Source: Oceanihabitans sp. 2_MG-2023 (GTDB lineage: Bacteria; Bacteroidota; Bacteroidia; Flavobacteriales; Flavobacteriaceae). From it: a DNA stretch of 64,000 nucleotides. The notes beneath the pieces were generated by a model. It was not told the origin of the DNA. It made no database searches and worked only from the letters and a program-made list of their open reading frames with translations. Position numbers and translations under genes: made by a program. The stretch spans positions 1 to 64,000 of the forward strand of contig NZ_JAUOQT010000008.1 of the NCBI RefSeq assembly GCF_030547245.1, given 5' to 3'. This document shows, in pieces, positions 63,032 through 64,000 of this stretch (positions are counted from its first letter, which is position 1; each line of letters starts with the position of its first letter).

Positions 63032-63049
63032 TTCCCACGTAAGTGGGAA
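63032..63049 (-). promoter_or_regulatory. Hairpin overlapping possible ribosome-binding site of DUF721 gene
   Basis: On the minus strand TTCCCAC, loop TTAC, GTGGGAA form a perfect 7-bp stem in the 31-bp gap before the ATG at 63025. The 3' arm contains GGGAA, 6-7 bases before the ATG, so the stem may mask it. No T-run follows, so it does not look like a terminator. Confidence 0.5.
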
Positions 63050-63056
63050 TATTTAT

Positions 63057-63488
63057 TTAATTAGTATTTATTTCACCTAAATCTAAAGGTAGATAACGCT
63101 TATATAAATATACGTCCTTATTCTGGTTTATTATTTTTAATTGCTCTGTAGTTGCTAACAAAATGCTTTCTTTCCAAGTAGCAAAAGGTGTTGTGTAATA
63201 TATATTTAAACTGTCGTTTTCTATTATTACCTTTATGTTTTCTACATCTTTAGAGGTTTCAAAAGTACCAATGAAATTCGGTTTTAACTTTTTTCTAATT
63301 CCTGTGAAACTATCGTTTATTTCGAAATAATCAATAGTATCGTTATAATTGTAGTCTTTTTTGCTTCCGTCTTGTAAAATCACTTCATCAATTTCCCAAT
63401 ATCCATTTATATGAGGAATAAAAGTTTCCGGATTTGGCGAACAGCTAAAAATAAATAGTGTTAATAATAAAAATGCGTATGGTTTCAT
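63057..63488 (-). CDS. Lipocalin-like small lipoprotein
   Basis: 143 residues with lipobox LFIFSC (Cys16), so probably an outer- or inner-membrane lipoprotein. The mature part reads like a small lipocalin-type barrel: [15 protein letters not shown] at the start, alternating strands such as [16 protein letters not shown] and [15 protein letters not shown]. Function is unknown. The ATG overlaps the recF stop (ATGA), so translation is coupled to recF, and a DUF721 gene follows 31 bp later. Confidence 0.78.
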   Translation of the reverse strand: MKPYAFLLLTLFIFSCSPNPETFIPHINGYWEIDEVILQDGSKKDYNYNDTIDYFEINDSFTGIRKKLKPNFIGTFETSKDVENIKVIIENDSLNIYYTTPFATWKESILLATTEQLKIINQNKDVYLYKRYLPLDLGEINTN

Positions 63489-64000
63489 AGCTTGAAAATT
63501 TCAAAAGATTGGTGTACTTGTTTTACAGCATTTTCGGTGCGTTCTGCATGTGTGTCGCTAATAAATAGTTGCCCAAAATTTTCATCATCTACTAACTTAA
63601 TAATTTGTGCAACGCGTTGTTCGTCTAGCTTATCAAAAATATCATCTAAAAGTAGAATAGGATTTACACCACTTTGTTTTTTAATGAAATCGAATTGCGC
63701 CAATTTTAAAGCTATTAAAAATGATTTTTGTTGCCCTTGACTTCCAAACTTTTTAATAGGATGCGCTTCTATATTAAAAACTAAATCGTCTTTATGAATT
63801 CCTGTACTTGTATACTGAAGTGCTTTATCTTTATTAATAACTCGCATTAAAAGAGTGTTGAGATCTCCTTCAAATAAATCACTTTTATATACCAAATCTA
63901 CGGTTTCATTATTATTGCTAATTGCTTCATAACGCGATTTAAAAATAGGAATAAACTCTTGTAAAAAAGTATCTCGCTTTTTAAAAATACGTGTTCCATA
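63485..64000 (-). CDS. recF: DNA replication/repair protein RecF (N-terminal part beyond window)
   Basis: The open frame runs to base 64000, so the last 171 residues are seen. It begins [16 protein letters not shown] and contains the RecF/SMC-type signature motif [17 protein letters not shown] and Walker [16 protein letters not shown], then [11 protein letters not shown]. RecF binds gapped DNA and helps load RecA with RecO and RecR. A downstream TTG in this frame at 63895 is not the real start. Its TGA overlaps the ATG of the lipoprotein gene by four bases. Confidence 0.93.
   Translation of the reverse strand, partial: YGTRIFKKRDTFLQEFIPIFKSRYEAISNNNETVDLVYKSDLFEGDLNTLLMRVINKDKALQYTSTGIHKDDLVFNIEAHPIKKFGSQGQQKSFLIALKLAQFDFIKKQSGVNPILLLDDIFDKLDEQRVAQIIKLVDDENFGQLFISDTHAERTENAVKQVHQSFEIFKL

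Noticed and set aside
63485-63895. Stand-alone 136-residue ATPase fragment
   Set aside because: The frame continues without a stop to the right window edge with RecF-like sequence, so it is the C-terminal part of recF.

Overview
The window is from a low-GC marine-type member of the Flavobacteriaceae (Bacteroidota). Four things point there: many secreted proteins end in type IX secretion system (T9SS) sorting domains of both type A and type B; there is a gldI gliding-motility gene; promoters have the flavobacterial form TTG-N19/20-TAnnTTTG; and gene order (DHH phosphoesterase-gldI-PPIase beside ndk, relA-fur-purA, a dciA-like gene beside recF) fits that family. I saw no rRNA, tRNA, CRISPR array, prophage or insertion sequence.

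Bases 1-16424 hold an array of six large secreted surface-protein genes, all read leftward. The first is cut by the window edge. The other five end in T9SS type B (gliding-associated) domains. They are mosaics of shared modules: a choice-of-anchor L head, a beta-propeller head, a ~95-residue repeat with two cysteines, and a common Ig/SprB-like tail. The repeat occurs about 26 times in six proteins of this window, including one at 48.5-52.3 kb that carries a type A sorting domain instead. This repeat family is the most novel-looking content.

Bases 16.5-28.2 kb carry housekeeping genes (ABC exporter, heme A synthase, CCA-adding enzyme, TsaC/Sua5, dapD) and a four-gene surface-polysaccharide operon: TupA-like ATP-grasp, Stealth phosphotransferase, CDP-glycerol-transferase-like GT-B and a WaaE-like GT2. 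A Kdo/InaA-type kinase gene converges on it. The locus suggests phosphodiester-containing or phosphorylated cell-surface glycans.

Bases 28.4-48.5 kb are mostly core genes: ruvX, def, mazG, DUF349, aroE with two tandem DUF368 (polyprenyl-phosphate translocase family) genes, a TPR protein, a class III aminotransferase with an apparent ATT start, an LptA/OstA-like protein, purA-fur-relA, an M48 protease and a SpoU methyltransferase. Two small T9SS type A cargo genes are interspersed.

Bases 48.5-64 kb carry the large type A surface protein, lipoproteins, a DUF3810 membrane protein with an HEXXH motif, pepD, the DHH-gldI-cyclophilin/FKBP operon, ndk, a secreted M4 metalloprotease, a cold-shock protein, and the recF-lipoprotein-dciA-like cluster, where recF runs off the right edge. 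Most convergent gene pairs are separated by clear hairpin terminators.
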